From DATMRS01 sp035566015 (lineage in GTDB: Bacteria > Pseudomonadota > Alphaproteobacteria > Sphingomonadales > Sphingomonadaceae): 64,000 nucleotides of DNA. The notes below the pieces were generated by a model, which was not told where the DNA came from, did not search any database, and was given only the letters and a program-made list of their open reading frames with translations. Positions within the stretch are counted from its first letter, which is position 1, and each line of letters starts with the position of its first letter. Below, one piece after another: positions 33,430-42,786 of the stretch. The stretch spans positions 124,001 through 188,000 of the forward strand of contig DATMRS010000002.1 of NCBI GenBank assembly GCA_035566015.1. The letters run 5' to 3'. The position numbers and the translations under genes are program-made.

Positions 33430-36345
33430 ATGACGGACGCGCGATTGCTGCTGATCATTCTCGCGCTTCCCTTTCTGGGCAGTCTGGGCGCGGCGTTCCT
33501 GCCCACGCGCGGGCGAAACAAGGCGGCGGCTCTGGCGGGTATCGTCACGCTGGCGGCGCTGCTGCCCACGGCCGCTTTCTATCCGACGCTCGCACATGGC
33601 GAGACGATGCGGCTCGTCATTCCGTGGCTGTCCTCACTGGGGTTGGACCTGACGGTGCGGCTCAACGGCTTTTCATGGCTGTTTTCGATCCTCATTCTGG
33701 GGATCGGCGCGTTGGTCGTCCTCTACGCGCGCTATTATATGTCGCCGCAAGACCCCGTCCCGCGCTTCTTCTCCTTCCTGCTGGCTTTCATGGGCTCGAT
33801 GCTGGGGATGGTGCTTTCGGGCAACCTCATCCAGATCGCCTTCTTCTGGGAGATGACCAGCCTCTTCTCCTTCCTGCTGATCGGCTATTGGCATCATAAC
33901 CAGAGCGCGCGTGACGGCGCGCGCATGGCGCTCGTCGTCACCGCGTTCGGCGGATTATGCCTGCTCGTCGGCTTCATGCTGCTCGGGCATATCGTCGGAA
34001 GCTACGACGTCGATCGGATATTGGGCGCGGGCGACCTGATCCGCGGCCATGCGCTCTATTTGCCCGCGCTCATCCTGATCCTGATCGGCGCCTTCACCAA
34101 GAGCGCGCAGTTCCCGTTCCATTTCTGGCTGCCGCATGCCATGGCCGCGCCGACGCCGGTATCCGCCTATCTCCATTCGGCGACGATGGTGAAGGCGGGC
34201 ATCTATGTGCTGATCCTGCTCTGGCCCGTGCTGGCGGGCACGGAAAGCTGGTATCTGATCGTCGCCACCACCGGCCTCATGACCCTCCTGGTCGGCGCCT
34301 GGGCCGCGATCTTCCAGCAGGACCTCAAAGGGCTGCTCGCTTATTCGACGATCAGCCATCTCGGGCTCATCACCCTGCTGCTCGGCCTCGGCAGTCCACT
34401 GGCGGCGGTGGCGGCGATCTTCCACACAGTCAATCACGCCACCTTCAAGGCGTCGCTGTTCATGGCGGCGGGCATCATCGACCATGAAACCGGCACGCGC
34501 GATCTGCGCAAGCTGAGCGGGCTCGCCCATTTCATGCCGATCACGGCCACGCTGGCGATGGTTGCCGCCGCCGCGATGGCGGGCGTTCCGCTGCTCAACG
34601 GCTTCCTGTCGAAAGAGATGTTCCTGGCCGAAGCGCTTGAGGCGCATAGCGGCACCGTGCTCGACCTGATCCTGCCCTTGCTCGCGACGCTGGCGAGCAT
34701 ATTCAGCGTGCTCTATTCGGTGCGCTTCATCCACCAGACCTTTCTCGGCCCGCCACCGGTCGACCTCCCGCGCCAGCCGCACGAGGCCCCGCGCTGGATG
34801 CGTTTTCCGATCGAGGTGCTCGTGCTGCTGTGCCTTCTCGTCGGCATCATTCCGGCGCTGACCATCGGTCCCTTCCTCGCGACGGCGGTGCGGTCGGTGA
34901 TGGGGGGCAGGACGCCGGCCTACAGCCTCGCCATCTGGCATGGTTTCAGCCTGCCGATGCTGATGAGCGCCACCGCGCTGATCGGCGGGGTAGGGCTCTA
35001 CGTCCTGTTCGGCGCGCGCCTGAATGGTTTCTCGCAATCGCCGATCATCGGCCACTTCAAGGGGCGCCGCACGTTCGAGATCGTGCTGGCGGCGATCATC
35101 GACGGCGCGCGCGCCCTTCACCGGCTGCTTGGCACGCGGCGATTGCAGGTCCAGTTGCGGCTGCTGGTCGTCACGGCGATGGTCGCCGGCGCGCTGCCCT
35201 TCTTCCATTTCGGCTATGGCAGGGGGCCGCGTCCCGATACCTTGCTCGATCCCGTGTTCGCGCTGTTATGGATGTTGGCCGGCGCATGCGCGATCGGCGC
35301 GGCATGGCAGGCGAAATTCCACCGGCTCGCGGCGCTGGTGCTGATCGGCGTCTGCGGGCTCGTCACGTGCATCAGCTTCGCCTGGCTGTCCGCGCCCGAT
35401 CTGGCGCTTACCCAATTGCTTGTCGAGAGCGTGACGCTCGTCCTCTTGCTGCTGGGCCTGCGATGGTTGCCGAAGCGATTGCCGGCGGTTTGGCCGGGCG
35501 AGCGCGTGCCCTTCCATGTCTATCTGCGGCGCGGCGGCGACCTGTCGCTCGCGCTGCTGGGCGGCGTCGGCACGGCCGCGATCGCTTACGCGATGATGAC
35601 CCGCGAGGCGACCGATGGCCTGTCGCGCTATTTCGTCGAGCACGCTTATTCGGGCGGTGGCGGGACGAACGTCGTCAACGTCATCCTCGTCGATTTCCGC
35701 GCCTTCGACACCTATGGCGAGATTACGGTGCTCGCCATCGTGGCCCTGACGGTGTTCACGCTGCTCAGGCGGTTCCGCCCGGCCGCCGAAAGCATTGACC
35801 TGCCCGAGCAGCAGCGCCGGCAGAACGCTTTCGACGATGCGCGCGAAGACCGGACACGCGGCGACACCGTCCGCCATTATCTGCTCGTCCCGCGCGTGCT
35901 GATGGAATGGCTGTTCCCCGTCATCCTCACATGCGCGCTCTACCTGCTCGTGCGCGGGCATGACCTGCCCGGCGGTGGCTTTGCCGCGGGCGTGACCGCC
36001 TCGATCGCGATCATCCTGCTCTACATGGCAAGTGGTACGCGTTCGGTCGAAACGCGCCTCAGGGTGCAGCCGGTGCACTGGATCAGCGCCGGGCTGCTCT
36101 GCGCGACGGCGACCGGTGCGGCGGCGTGGGTCTTCGGCTATCCGTTCCTCTCGACCTGTTTCCGCTATGTGAACCTGCCGGTCATCGGCGACATGCCGGT
36201 GGCGAGCGCGTTGCTGTTCGACATCGGCGTCTTCGCGGTGGTGGTCGGCACGACCGCGCTCATCCTCGTCGCGCTGGCGCATCAGTCGATCCGTTCGCCC
36301 AGAGCGCGGAGGCCATCCGAACGTAGCCGCGAGGGGGCGGACTGA
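33430..36345 (+). CDS. mrpA: Mrp Na+/H+ antiporter subunit A fused with subunit B
   Basis: 971 aa, more than 20 helices. The N-terminal two-thirds is the NuoL-like MrpA, with FFWEMTSLFSFLLIGYW, the proton-channel segment TKSAQFPFHFWLPHAMAAPT, the lysine helix QQDLKGLLAYSTISHLG and FLSKEMFL. The last 150 residues are an MrpB domain (VPRVLMEWLFPVILTCALYL, LPGGGFAAG). Fused A-B is the group-2 (Pha/Mrp) organisation of proteobacteria. With C to G it forms the membrane complex that exchanges Na+ (or K+) for protons in alkaline or saline conditions. Start chosen at MTDARLLLIIL. Confidence 0.95.
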   Translation: MTDARLLLIILALPFLGSLGAAFLPTRGRNKAAALAGIVTLAALLPTAAFYPTLAHGETMRLVIPWLSSLGLDLTVRLNGFSWLFSILILGIGALVVLYARYYMSPQDPVPRFFSFLLAFMGSMLGMVLSGNLIQIAFFWEMTSLFSFLLIGYWHHNQSARDGARMALVVTAFGGLCLLVGFMLLGHIVGSYDVDRILGAGDLIRGHALYLPALILILIGAFTKSAQFPFHFWLPHAMAAPTPVSAYLHSATMVKAGIYVLILLWPVLAGTESWYLIVATTGLMTLLVGAWAAIFQQDLKGLLAYSTISHLGLITLLLGLGSPLAAVAAIFHTVNHATFKASLFMAAGIIDHETGTRDLRKLSGLAHFMPITATLAMVAAAAMAGVPLLNGFLSKEMFLAEALEAHSGTVLDLILPLLATLASIFSVLYSVRFIHQTFLGPPPVDLPRQPHEAPRWMRFPIEVLVLLCLLVGIIPALTIGPFLATAVRSVMGGRTPAYSLAIWHGFSLPMLMSATALIGGVGLYVLFGARLNGFSQSPIIGHFKGRRTFEIVLAAIIDGARALHRLLGTRRLQVQLRLLVVTAMVAGALPFFHFGYGRGPRPDTLLDPVFALLWMLAGACAIGAAWQAKFHRLAALVLIGVCGLVTCISFAWLSAPDLALTQLLVESVTLVLLLLGLRWLPKRLPAVWPGERVPFHVYLRRGGDLSLALLGGVGTAAIAYAMMTREATDGLSRYFVEHAYSGGGGTNVVNVILVDFRAFDTYGEITVLAIVALTVFTLLRRFRPAAESIDLPEQQRRQNAFDDAREDRTRGDTVRHYLLVPRVLMEWLFPVILTCALYLLVRGHDLPGGGFAAGVTASIAIILLYMASGTRSVETRLRVQPVHWISAGLLCATATGAAAWVFGYPFLSTCFRYVNLPVIGDMPVASALLFDIGVFAVVVGTTALILVALAHQSIRSPRARRPSERSREGAD

Positions 36346-36686
36346 TGGAAATCGCGCTCGCCCTCGCCATCGGCATTCTCACCGCCTCGGGCCTATGGCT
36401 GCTGTTCCGTCCGCGCACCTTTCAGGTGGTGTTGGGGCTGTCGCTGCTGTCCTACGCGGTCAACCTGTTCATCCTCGCGGCGGGGAGGCTGCGCACCAAC
36501 GCGCCGCCGATCGTGGGCAAGGAGGCGGCGGACCCGGCCCTATATGCCGATCCGGTGCCGCAGGCGCTGGTTCTCACCGCGATCGTCATCTCGTTCGCGA
36601 CCACCGCGCTGCTGCTCGTCGTCCTGCTCGCCTCGCGCGGCCTTACCGGCACCGACCATGTCGATGGCGAGGAGGGGGAGCCGTGA
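36345..36686 (+). CDS. mrpC: Mrp antiporter subunit C
   Basis: 113 aa, three helices, NuoK-like (LALAIGILTASGLWLLFRP, LGLSLLSYAVNLFILAAGRL, DPVPQALVLTAIVISFATTA). It pairs with MrpA/D in the antiporter membrane arm. Its start shares one base with the mrpA stop (TGATG), and its stop overlaps the mrpD start, so the operon is translationally coupled. Confidence 0.95.
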   Translation: MEIALALAIGILTASGLWLLFRPRTFQVVLGLSLLSYAVNLFILAAGRLRTNAPPIVGKEAADPALYADPVPQALVLTAIVISFATTALLLVVLLASRGLTGTDHVDGEEGEP

Positions 36687-38305
36687 GCGGCTGGATGCAG
36701 CATCTGATCGTCGCACCGATCCTGCTGCCGCTCGCCGTCAGCGGTTTGCTGCTCGCCTTTGACGAGCGCCGGCGCACGCTGAAGCGGGTGCTGAGCCTGG
36801 CGACGGTGGCGGCTTTGGTCGGCATCGCCGTCATGCTGCTGTGGCTGGTGAGCGACGGATTTGGCCTCAGCCCCGCCTCGGCGCCGCGCGTCTATCTGCT
36901 CGGCAACTGGCCCGCGCCCTTCGGGATCGTGCTCGTCGCCGATCGCCTCTCGGCATTGATGCTGCTGCTTGCCAGCCTGCTCGGCTTCACGGCACTGTTC
37001 TACGCGATGGCGCGGTGGGACCGCTCCGGCCCGCGCTTCCACGTCCTGTTCCTGCTGCTGCTGGCGGGGATCAACGGCGCGTTCCTGACGGGCGACATCT
37101 TCAATCTGTTCGTGTTTTTCGAGGTGCTGTTGGCGGCGTCCTACGGCCTCATCCTGCACGGATCGGGCACCGAGCGCACGAGCGCGAGCCTGCATTATAT
37201 CACGATCAACATCGCGACGTCGCTGCTGTTCCTGATCGGCGTGGCGATGATCTATGCGGCGACGGGCACGCTCAACATGGCCGATCTTGCGACCCGCATT
37301 CCCGATGTCCCGTCCGGGAACCTCGCCCTGCTGGAAGGCGGCGCCGCGATCCTGGGCACGGCATTCCTCGTCAAATCGGGCATGTGGCCGCTCAGCTTCT
37401 GGCTTTCCCGAACCTATGCGGCGGCGGCGCCTCCGGTGGCCGCCATATTCGCGATCATGACCAAGGTGGGCATCTACATCGTCCTGCGGCTCACCTCCTT
37501 GTTGTTCGGTCAGGCGGCGGGCGGCGCGGCGCGCTTTGCGGACGACTGGCTGATCTGGGGCGGTCTGGCGACCATGTTGTTCGGCACGATCGGCATTCTC
37601 TCGGCGCGCAAGCTCTCGCGGATCGCGGGCCATTACGTCCTCGTCTCGTCGGGCACGCTGCTCGCCGCGATCGGAATCGGCGGGCATGCGGTGACGGCGG
37701 CCTTGCTCTTCTATCTCGTCAGCTCGACGCTCGCGCTGGGCGCTCTCTACCTCATCATCGAGCCGGTGGGTCGTAATGTGGAAGAGGAGGATATGACCTC
37801 CGGCATCTCCGAACCGGTGTTCGACGACGAATATACCGGTGCGCTTGAGGAGGACGAGGACGAGAGCGGCGTCGTGATTCCGGGGACGATCGCGATCCTG
37901 GGGGGCGGCTTCATCTTCTGCACCTTGTTGCTCTCCGGCCTGCCGCCGCTGTCGGGCTTCATCGCCAAGTTCGCGATCATCGACGCCCTGTTTCAGCCCG
38001 CCGCGATCGCGCCGGCAAGCTGGCTGCTGATCGCGCTCATCATCGGATCGGGGCTTGCGACGCTGATCGGCCTCACCCGCGCGGGCATCGACCTGTTGTG
38101 GACCCCGTCCGAAGACAATCCGCCGCGCCTCAGCGTGATCGAGGTTGCGCCGATCGGCTTGCTGCTCGCCACCTGTCTCGCGCTGATGCTCTCGGCGGGC
38201 CCGATCTTCCTTTATATGGAAACGACCGCGGTCGCGCTTGGCGACCGGTCGGCCTATATTGAGGCGGTTCTGCACGCGCCGCGCGCAAATGGGGCGCGGC
38301 CATGA
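36683..38305 (+). CDS. mrpD: Mrp antiporter subunit D
   Basis: 540 aa, NuoM/N-like proton-pumping subunit. Recognisable segments are GDIFNLFVFFEVLLAASYGL, LVKSGMWPLSFWLSRTYAAA and a second lysine region ARKLSRIAGHYVLVSSG. An acidic loop (about 366-395, EEEDM...EEDEDE) lies before the last helices. The start is a GTG at 36683 overlapping the mrpC stop, with SD GAGGGGGAG upstream. Length is normal for the family with this loop. Confidence 0.94.
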   Translation: MSGWMQHLIVAPILLPLAVSGLLLAFDERRRTLKRVLSLATVAALVGIAVMLLWLVSDGFGLSPASAPRVYLLGNWPAPFGIVLVADRLSALMLLLASLLGFTALFYAMARWDRSGPRFHVLFLLLLAGINGAFLTGDIFNLFVFFEVLLAASYGLILHGSGTERTSASLHYITINIATSLLFLIGVAMIYAATGTLNMADLATRIPDVPSGNLALLEGGAAILGTAFLVKSGMWPLSFWLSRTYAAAAPPVAAIFAIMTKVGIYIVLRLTSLLFGQAAGGAARFADDWLIWGGLATMLFGTIGILSARKLSRIAGHYVLVSSGTLLAAIGIGGHAVTAALLFYLVSSTLALGALYLIIEPVGRNVEEEDMTSGISEPVFDDEYTGALEEDEDESGVVIPGTIAILGGGFIFCTLLLSGLPPLSGFIAKFAIIDALFQPAAIAPASWLLIALIIGSGLATLIGLTRAGIDLLWTPSEDNPPRLSVIEVAPIGLLLATCLALMLSAGPIFLYMETTAVALGDRSAYIEAVLHAPRANGARP

Positions 38306-38784
38306 AGCGCCTCGTGCCTTTTCCGCTGCTCACCGTGGCGCTCCTCGTCATGTGGGTGCTGCTGACCGGTTTTTCGCCCGGTCATATCCTACTCGGCGTC
38401 CTCCTGACCCTCCTGGTTTCACGCGTCATGCTGATGCTCAGGCCGGAGCCGGTGCGGATACGATTCGGCCCAGCGATGCTCCGGCTGGCCGCGCTCGTCG
38501 TCGCCGATATCGTGCGCTCCAATATTGCCGTCGCAAAGATCGTGCTGTTTCACCCCGAAGCGCAGCATTCGGGCTTCATCCGCTACCCGACCGAATTGCG
38601 AAGCCCCTATGCGCTCGCCGTGCTCGCCGTCATCATCACCGCGACGCCGGGAACATTATGGGTCCAGCACGACGCGCGACGGCACGAGGTGCTGATCCAT
38701 GTCCTCGACCTGGTCGATGAGGGGGCATGGATCGCGCTCCTCAAGGAGCGCTACGAACGGCTGCTGATGGAAATATTCGTATGA
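38302..38784 (+). CDS. mrpE: Mrp antiporter subunit E
   Basis: 160 aa. Two N-terminal helices (LLTVALLVMWVLLTGFSPGHIL, LLVSRVML) and a soluble C-terminal domain with VADIVRSNIAVAK, then ATPGTLWV. The conserved TPGT motif is present. MrpE is needed for assembly of the antiporter complex. ATG overlaps the mrpD stop (ATGA). Confidence 0.94.
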   Translation: MKRLVPFPLLTVALLVMWVLLTGFSPGHILLGVLLTLLVSRVMLMLRPEPVRIRFGPAMLRLAALVVADIVRSNIAVAKIVLFHPEAQHSGFIRYPTELRSPYALAVLAVIITATPGTLWVQHDARRHEVLIHVLDLVDEGAWIALLKERYERLLMEIFV

Positions 38785-39062
38785 GCACACTCATCCTCGC
38801 TCTCGTCATCACGACCGCGCAGATCATATTGGCGCTCGCCATGGCGTGCGGCGTCTTCCGTATGCTGTGCGGCCCACGCGCGCAGGATCGGGTGCTGGGA
38901 ATGGACAGCCTCTATGTCGGCGGCATGCTCCTTCTGCTTACTTACGGAATTCAGACGGGACGCACGCTGTTCTTCGAAGGCGCGCTCGTCATCGCGCTGC
39001 TCGGCTTTGCGGGCACCGTGGCGCTCGCCAAGTTCCTGATGCGCGGGGAGGTGATCGAATGA
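38781..39062 (+). CDS. mrpF: Mrp antiporter subunit F
   Basis: 93 aa, three helices (ILALVITTAQIILALAMACG, DSLYVGGMLLLLTYGIQTG, FFEGALVIALLGFAGTVALA). It contains GPRAQDRVLGMDSL, the conserved GP...DR..A.D loop of MrpF. ATG overlaps the mrpE stop by 4 bp. Confidence 0.94.
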   Translation: MSTLILALVITTAQIILALAMACGVFRMLCGPRAQDRVLGMDSLYVGGMLLLLTYGIQTGRTLFFEGALVIALLGFAGTVALAKFLMRGEVIE

Positions 39063-39430
39063 TCGAGGCGCCCGATCTGCCGATCTGGGCCGCGATCGCG
39101 GTCGGCTTTCTCGTCCTTCTCGGCGCCTCGATCACGCTGGTCGGGGCGCTGGGGCTGCTCAGGCTCGACAATTTCTACAAGCGCGTTCATGCGCCGACGC
39201 TCGGCACGACGCTGGGCACGGTCTGTATCCTCGTTGCTTCGATGATCTGCTTCTCGACGCTCCACAGCCGCCCGATGATCCACGAAATACTGATCGCCAT
39301 ATTCGTGACGTTGACGACCCCGATCACGCTGATGCTTCTCGTCCGCGCCGCCCTGTATCGCGACCGAAGCGAAGGATCGAAAGCCGTGCCCGACGACGGG
39401 GCAGGGGCCATCGCCTTCGACGATCAATAG
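39059..39430 (+). CDS. mrpG: Mrp antiporter subunit G
   Basis: 123 aa, three helices with GLLRLDNFYKRVHAPTLGTT, the signature of MnhG/MrpG (L.R..D...R.HA.T...T.G). It closes the coupled mrpA-B, C, D, E, F, G operon. The mature C-terminus is a polar 25-residue tail. It converges with the symporter gene, 8 bp between the stops. Confidence 0.94.
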   Translation: MIEAPDLPIWAAIAVGFLVLLGASITLVGALGLLRLDNFYKRVHAPTLGTTLGTVCILVASMICFSTLHSRPMIHEILIAIFVTLTTPITLMLLVRAALYRDRSEGSKAVPDDGAGAIAFDDQ

Positions 39431-39438
39431 CGCCTCTT

Positions 39439-40680
39439 CTAAATGATACGAGCCGTGTTCGCCGCGTCACCGCAGTCGGCGGTAAGACGCGTTACCGCAA
39501 GGTCTGCGGTAACATTGCCCAGCGTCCGGAAGAGATCGGGGATCGTCTCTACGGCGAGTAACAGGGGTAACGTGTCAAGAGGAACCCCCATGGCGATGCA
39601 GACAGGGCCGATCGTCGCAAAGAATGACACCTGCGCCGGCAGCCCGACGGCTGCGAGGCTGACCGGGACGGCGACCAATATCCCTGTCCCCAGAATCGAC
39701 CAGGTGAGTGGCAGGCCGTGCAGTTGTGCGAGATAGATTGCGACGGTGATGTTGGCGGCAACGCTCGCCGCGCGGAACAGAGAGACGGCAAGCGGCAGTA
39801 CCACGCCCGCCGATACCGGATTGACGCCCAATGCGGGGGCGGCCTCGATCATCACCGGAAGCGAGGCCAGTGACGATTGCGTGCTCAACGCTACCGTTTG
39901 CGCGGGAGCCACCGCACGCGCGAAACGCCGGAAAGACAGATTTCCCGCGAAGATCGCAACGGGGTAGCAAAGCACCGAGATCGCCAGGCAGATCGTCGCC
40001 ACGATCACGACATAATGGAAGAGCGTCCCCACGCTCGCCACGCCCATGCGCGCGCCGGCGACGAAGGCCAAGGCGGCAATTCCCAGGGGCGCGATCCGGA
40101 GCACCCACCCCACAATCACCAGCATGATCTGCACGATCGCGCGGAAGAAGATGGTGATCGCTTCACTAAGCGGCCGTTCGATCCGCGCCGCGGCGAAACC
40201 GAACAACAAGGCGAACACCACTATTGGGACCATCGCCGTCTCTGCCGCGGCTTTGACAGGATTGTTCGGAATCAGATTGCGAAACCAGGCGCCGGGTGGC
40301 GCGATCTGGGGTGCCGCGATAGCGGGATCGGCCATGGGGACCGCTACATTGACCGGCCATGCAGCGAGCAACGCGGTTGCCGCGACCGCAGCGAAGAGGC
40401 AGGCCAGCGTTAGCAGAATTGCGAACCAGAGCAGCGCCCGCAAGGCCACTTGGCTGGCCGATGCCGTGCGCGCCGCGGTGGCTATGCCGATGACGAGCAA
40501 TCCGAAGACCAGCGGCACGACCGTCATGGTAAGCGCGTCGAGCCACAATTGACCGACCGGTCGCGCGATAGCGAGCAGGGTATCCAGGCCGAGCAGCCGC
40601 AGGCCGCTCATCGCGATGCCGCTGGCGAGACCAATCACCAGGGCCAGGAACATCCGCAGCGGCGCGCCAGCCCGGATCAT
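39439..40680 (-). CDS. Dicarboxylate/amino acid:cation symporter (DAACS family)
   Basis: 413 aa, about eight helices plus two re-entrant hairpins. Family segments are LLGLDTLLAIARPVGQLWLD, LIPNNPVKAA, the first serine-rich hairpin region with LSTQSSLASLPVMI and the second ATLAGVG-like part as VSLAAVGLPAQVSF. It resembles GltP/DctA carriers of C4-dicarboxylates, glutamate or related acids, but the family motif is divergent, so the substrate may be unusual. Third gene of a minus-strand unit: methyltransferase, di-iron oxidase, symporter, with 28 bp to the oxidase stop. Confidence 0.88.
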   Translation of the reverse strand: MIRAGAPLRMFLALVIGLASGIAMSGLRLLGLDTLLAIARPVGQLWLDALTMTVVPLVFGLLVIGIATAARTASASQVALRALLWFAILLTLACLFAAVAATALLAAWPVNVAVPMADPAIAAPQIAPPGAWFRNLIPNNPVKAAAETAMVPIVVFALLFGFAAARIERPLSEAITIFFRAIVQIMLVIVGWVLRIAPLGIAALAFVAGARMGVASVGTLFHYVVIVATICLAISVLCYPVAIFAGNLSFRRFARAVAPAQTVALSTQSSLASLPVMIEAAPALGVNPVSAGVVLPLAVSLFRAASVAANITVAIYLAQLHGLPLTWSILGTGILVAVPVSLAAVGLPAQVSFFATIGPVCIAMGVPLDTLPLLLAVETIPDLFRTLGNVTADLAVTRLTADCGDAANTARII

Positions 40681-40708
40681 TTGCAGGGTTGGCAGGTCGA
40701 CGGGGGGA

Positions 40709-41611
40709 TCAGCTGCGAGCCCAAAGATGCAGGCGATAGCGATCGAAACACCGCGCGCCGCAGTTCAGGCGTATCAGCGCGCCCTCCGCGATAGCGATTG
40801 CGCGGCTTGGTTCCTCCTCAACGAGCGGCCGCAAGGCTTCGCGGTTCCATTCGGTGCTATGCTTAACGTCAAGCACGGCGTGAAGATCGAAATAGCGGCG
40901 CTCCTTTCCACTCAGGCCGACGCGGCGCAGGCCCTCGGCGACCATTGCGGCGCGCCCCGGCGCGGTCAGTTCGATCACGCCCAGTGCGCCGACCGAATGC
41001 CACGCATAGCGGCGGTTGGTCGCCATCGCCGTCATCGCATTGGCGAGCGCCAGGCTCTCCCACACCGTGTTTTCAATCGTCGGGCTGACAGCGAGCGCTT
41101 CAGCAAGCGCGTGGAGCATCGGCCCGTGCATCCCCTTGAGGTTGCCGCGTCCCATCTCGTCCCAATAATTACGCGCGAGTTCGAGCTTCGCCTGCGCCGG
41201 TAACTTGACCTGCGTATAAGCGACCAAATCATCGAACCCCGCTTCGCCTGCGGCTTCCTGCTCGAAGAACCAGCGTAGCTCATCGCGCGAAGCCTCCTGG
41301 GCCAGCCAGGGAAAGAGCGGGTCGCCCTGTCCGGGGCCGGCATGCTTCAGATGCTCGAACCAGGAGACAAAGCCGTCGGGATCGGTCGGGACGTCTGCGA
41401 CTTCCGCAATTATGGCGGAGCGTAACTCTTCGATGAAGCCGCCTTCAAGGCGCAGCATCCGCGTGTCTCGCTCCAGTATCTCGCGCCAGTTGGAAGCGGG
41501 AAATTGCGGTGCAAGCCGTTGGCGGTTCCAATGTGCCAGGCCGCGTTGAAAGCTATCGGTCAGGAATTGCGATCGTTGCTCGCGTCGATCGAGAGTGAAT
41601 TGCGTTGCCAT
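40709..41611 (-). CDS. Haem-oxygenase-like di-iron oxidase (iron-containing redox enzyme)
   Basis: 300 aa, all-helical. Candidate metal ligands sit in three conserved helices: WFFEQEAAGEAGF (E119, E123), NYWDEMGRGNLKGMHG (D151/E152, H162) and RRYFDLHAVLDVKH (H244, D248, H251). The E / E-x9-H / YFxxHxxxDxxH pattern is that of the HDO superfamily (PF14518-like), whose characterised members (UndA, BesC, SznF, CADD) activate O2 to cleave or oxidise acids, amino acids or amines. The SD GGCGGAT precedes the ATG. The substrate here is unknown; neighbours suggest an imported acid or amino acid. Confidence 0.82.
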   Translation of the reverse strand: MATQFTLDRREQRSQFLTDSFQRGLAHWNRQRLAPQFPASNWREILERDTRMLRLEGGFIEELRSAIIAEVADVPTDPDGFVSWFEHLKHAGPGQGDPLFPWLAQEASRDELRWFFEQEAAGEAGFDDLVAYTQVKLPAQAKLELARNYWDEMGRGNLKGMHGPMLHALAEALAVSPTIENTVWESLALANAMTAMATNRRYAWHSVGALGVIELTAPGRAAMVAEGLRRVGLSGKERRYFDLHAVLDVKHSTEWNREALRPLVEEEPSRAIAIAEGALIRLNCGARCFDRYRLHLWARS

Positions 41612-41756
41612 GATATCCGCCTGCTGAAAATATTTCTCAACAACGAGTTCGCGACAGACGGGGTTCCTCTATGCTGCCCGATTGGAAGGAGACGTTTGGA
41701 GAGTCTCGGAAAAAGCGGGACCAGACCTGTGGCGATGTCGCTGGGTTATCACGGCC

Positions 41757-42743
41757 TCAGTCTGTGCGTTTATTTGCGGTGATTACCGCAGCGACAACCG
41801 CGATACGGTCGACGTCGTGATAGGCCGGACCACCCAGTTCTTCGCCGAAAACATCGGGGTCTACCTCCTTATAGCGCATGCTATGATTGCGCTCCTCCAC
41901 CAATTTGAGAAGCGCGGTGCGGATCGGATCGGCGCCATCCACGATGGCGCTGCCGGTGTAGAGAATGAGCCTGCCGCCCGATGACAGGCGGTCCAGCGCC
42001 GTGCGCGTCATGTCGAGCGTGACCGCTCCGCCATGCAGGCCGCCGCCATCACGATACCGGGGGCCGGCGCTATCAGCGATATAGGGCGGATTGGCGAGCA
42101 TGACTTCAACGGTGCCCTCCACTTCGTCGAGATCGGCGCCCAGCAATGTTCGTGCCTTCACGCCTGCCGCAGCGGCGTTGATGCGTGCGAGCCGTAGGGC
42201 TTCCGGATTGATGTCCGTCATCGTCAGCCGCGCCTGAGGGCATATCTGCGCGGCAACGATTGCGCCGACACCGCTCCCCGCTCCAATATCGACGATATGC
42301 GCATTCTCCGGTGCTGGATGCGCTGTCAATTCGGCCGTGATCAGGTCGGCGAAACGATAGCTGTCCGGCCCGAAGAATACCGCATCCCGCTGGTCTGTAG
42401 GGAATGCGGAGTGGAGGTAAAGCTGCCCCTGGAGCGACGATACCCTAAGCGTGCTGCGCCAGAGCCCGCCGGAGGATCGCTTAAGCGCTCCGGCTTCCCG
42501 GAGCAGCTCTTCGACCCGCGTGTCGAGCAATCCTTGGGAAAAGGGCAAGCTCCACCCCAAGACATCCTCGAGCGAACCCGCCTTCTGTCGTACCGGCCTT
42601 GCCAGCACGCGCGCGTGGGTCGCCGGTGTCGGCGTGACGAACCGGTAGCCCATATCGCGCAACGTCAAGAGCAGTGACACGAGAGCGGCCTCAGGCGGGG
42701 CGAAGCCTGCCGCGATTGGCGGAGGGACTGTTCTAACCGGCAT
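41757..42743 (-). CDS. Class I SAM-dependent methyltransferase with NPPY motif
   Basis: 328 aa. An N-terminal alpha-helical domain (about 1-110) precedes a Rossmann domain with motif I VDIGAGSGVG (151-160), acidic loop TDINPEAL (176-183) and catalytic NPPY (218-221). NPPY marks methyl transfer to an amide or amine nitrogen (PrmC/HemK and amino-methyltransferases). FFGPDSYRFADLI (123-135) is a conserved-looking hinge. It is similar to PrmC but is not next to prfA, and its N-domain differs. It is first in the unit with the di-iron oxidase (145 bp downstream) and the symporter. Confidence 0.8.
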   Translation of the reverse strand: MPVRTVPPPIAAGFAPPEAALVSLLLTLRDMGYRFVTPTPATHARVLARPVRQKAGSLEDVLGWSLPFSQGLLDTRVEELLREAGALKRSSGGLWRSTLRVSSLQGQLYLHSAFPTDQRDAVFFGPDSYRFADLITAELTAHPAPENAHIVDIGAGSGVGAIVAAQICPQARLTMTDINPEALRLARINAAAAGVKARTLLGADLDEVEGTVEVMLANPPYIADSAGPRYRDGGGLHGGAVTLDMTRTALDRLSSGGRLILYTGSAIVDGADPIRTALLKLVEERNHSMRYKEVDPDVFGEELGGPAYHDVDRIAVVAAVITANKRTD

Positions 42744-42786
42744 CGCTTCAGAACGCCGTGGTCGGGTAGCGGTTGCTTCCGGTTAG

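Noticed and set aside
36452..38275. A 607-codon open frame on the strand opposite mrpD
   Set aside because: It is a GC-driven mirror of mrpD with Arg/Gln/His-rich low-complexity translation. Every base is explained by the recognised mrpC-mrpD genes.
41757..42743. PrmC release-factor methyltransferase
   Set aside because: It has NPPY, but the N-terminal domain differs and it is not next to prfA or prfB. The linkage to a di-iron oxidase and transporter suggests a small-molecule role.
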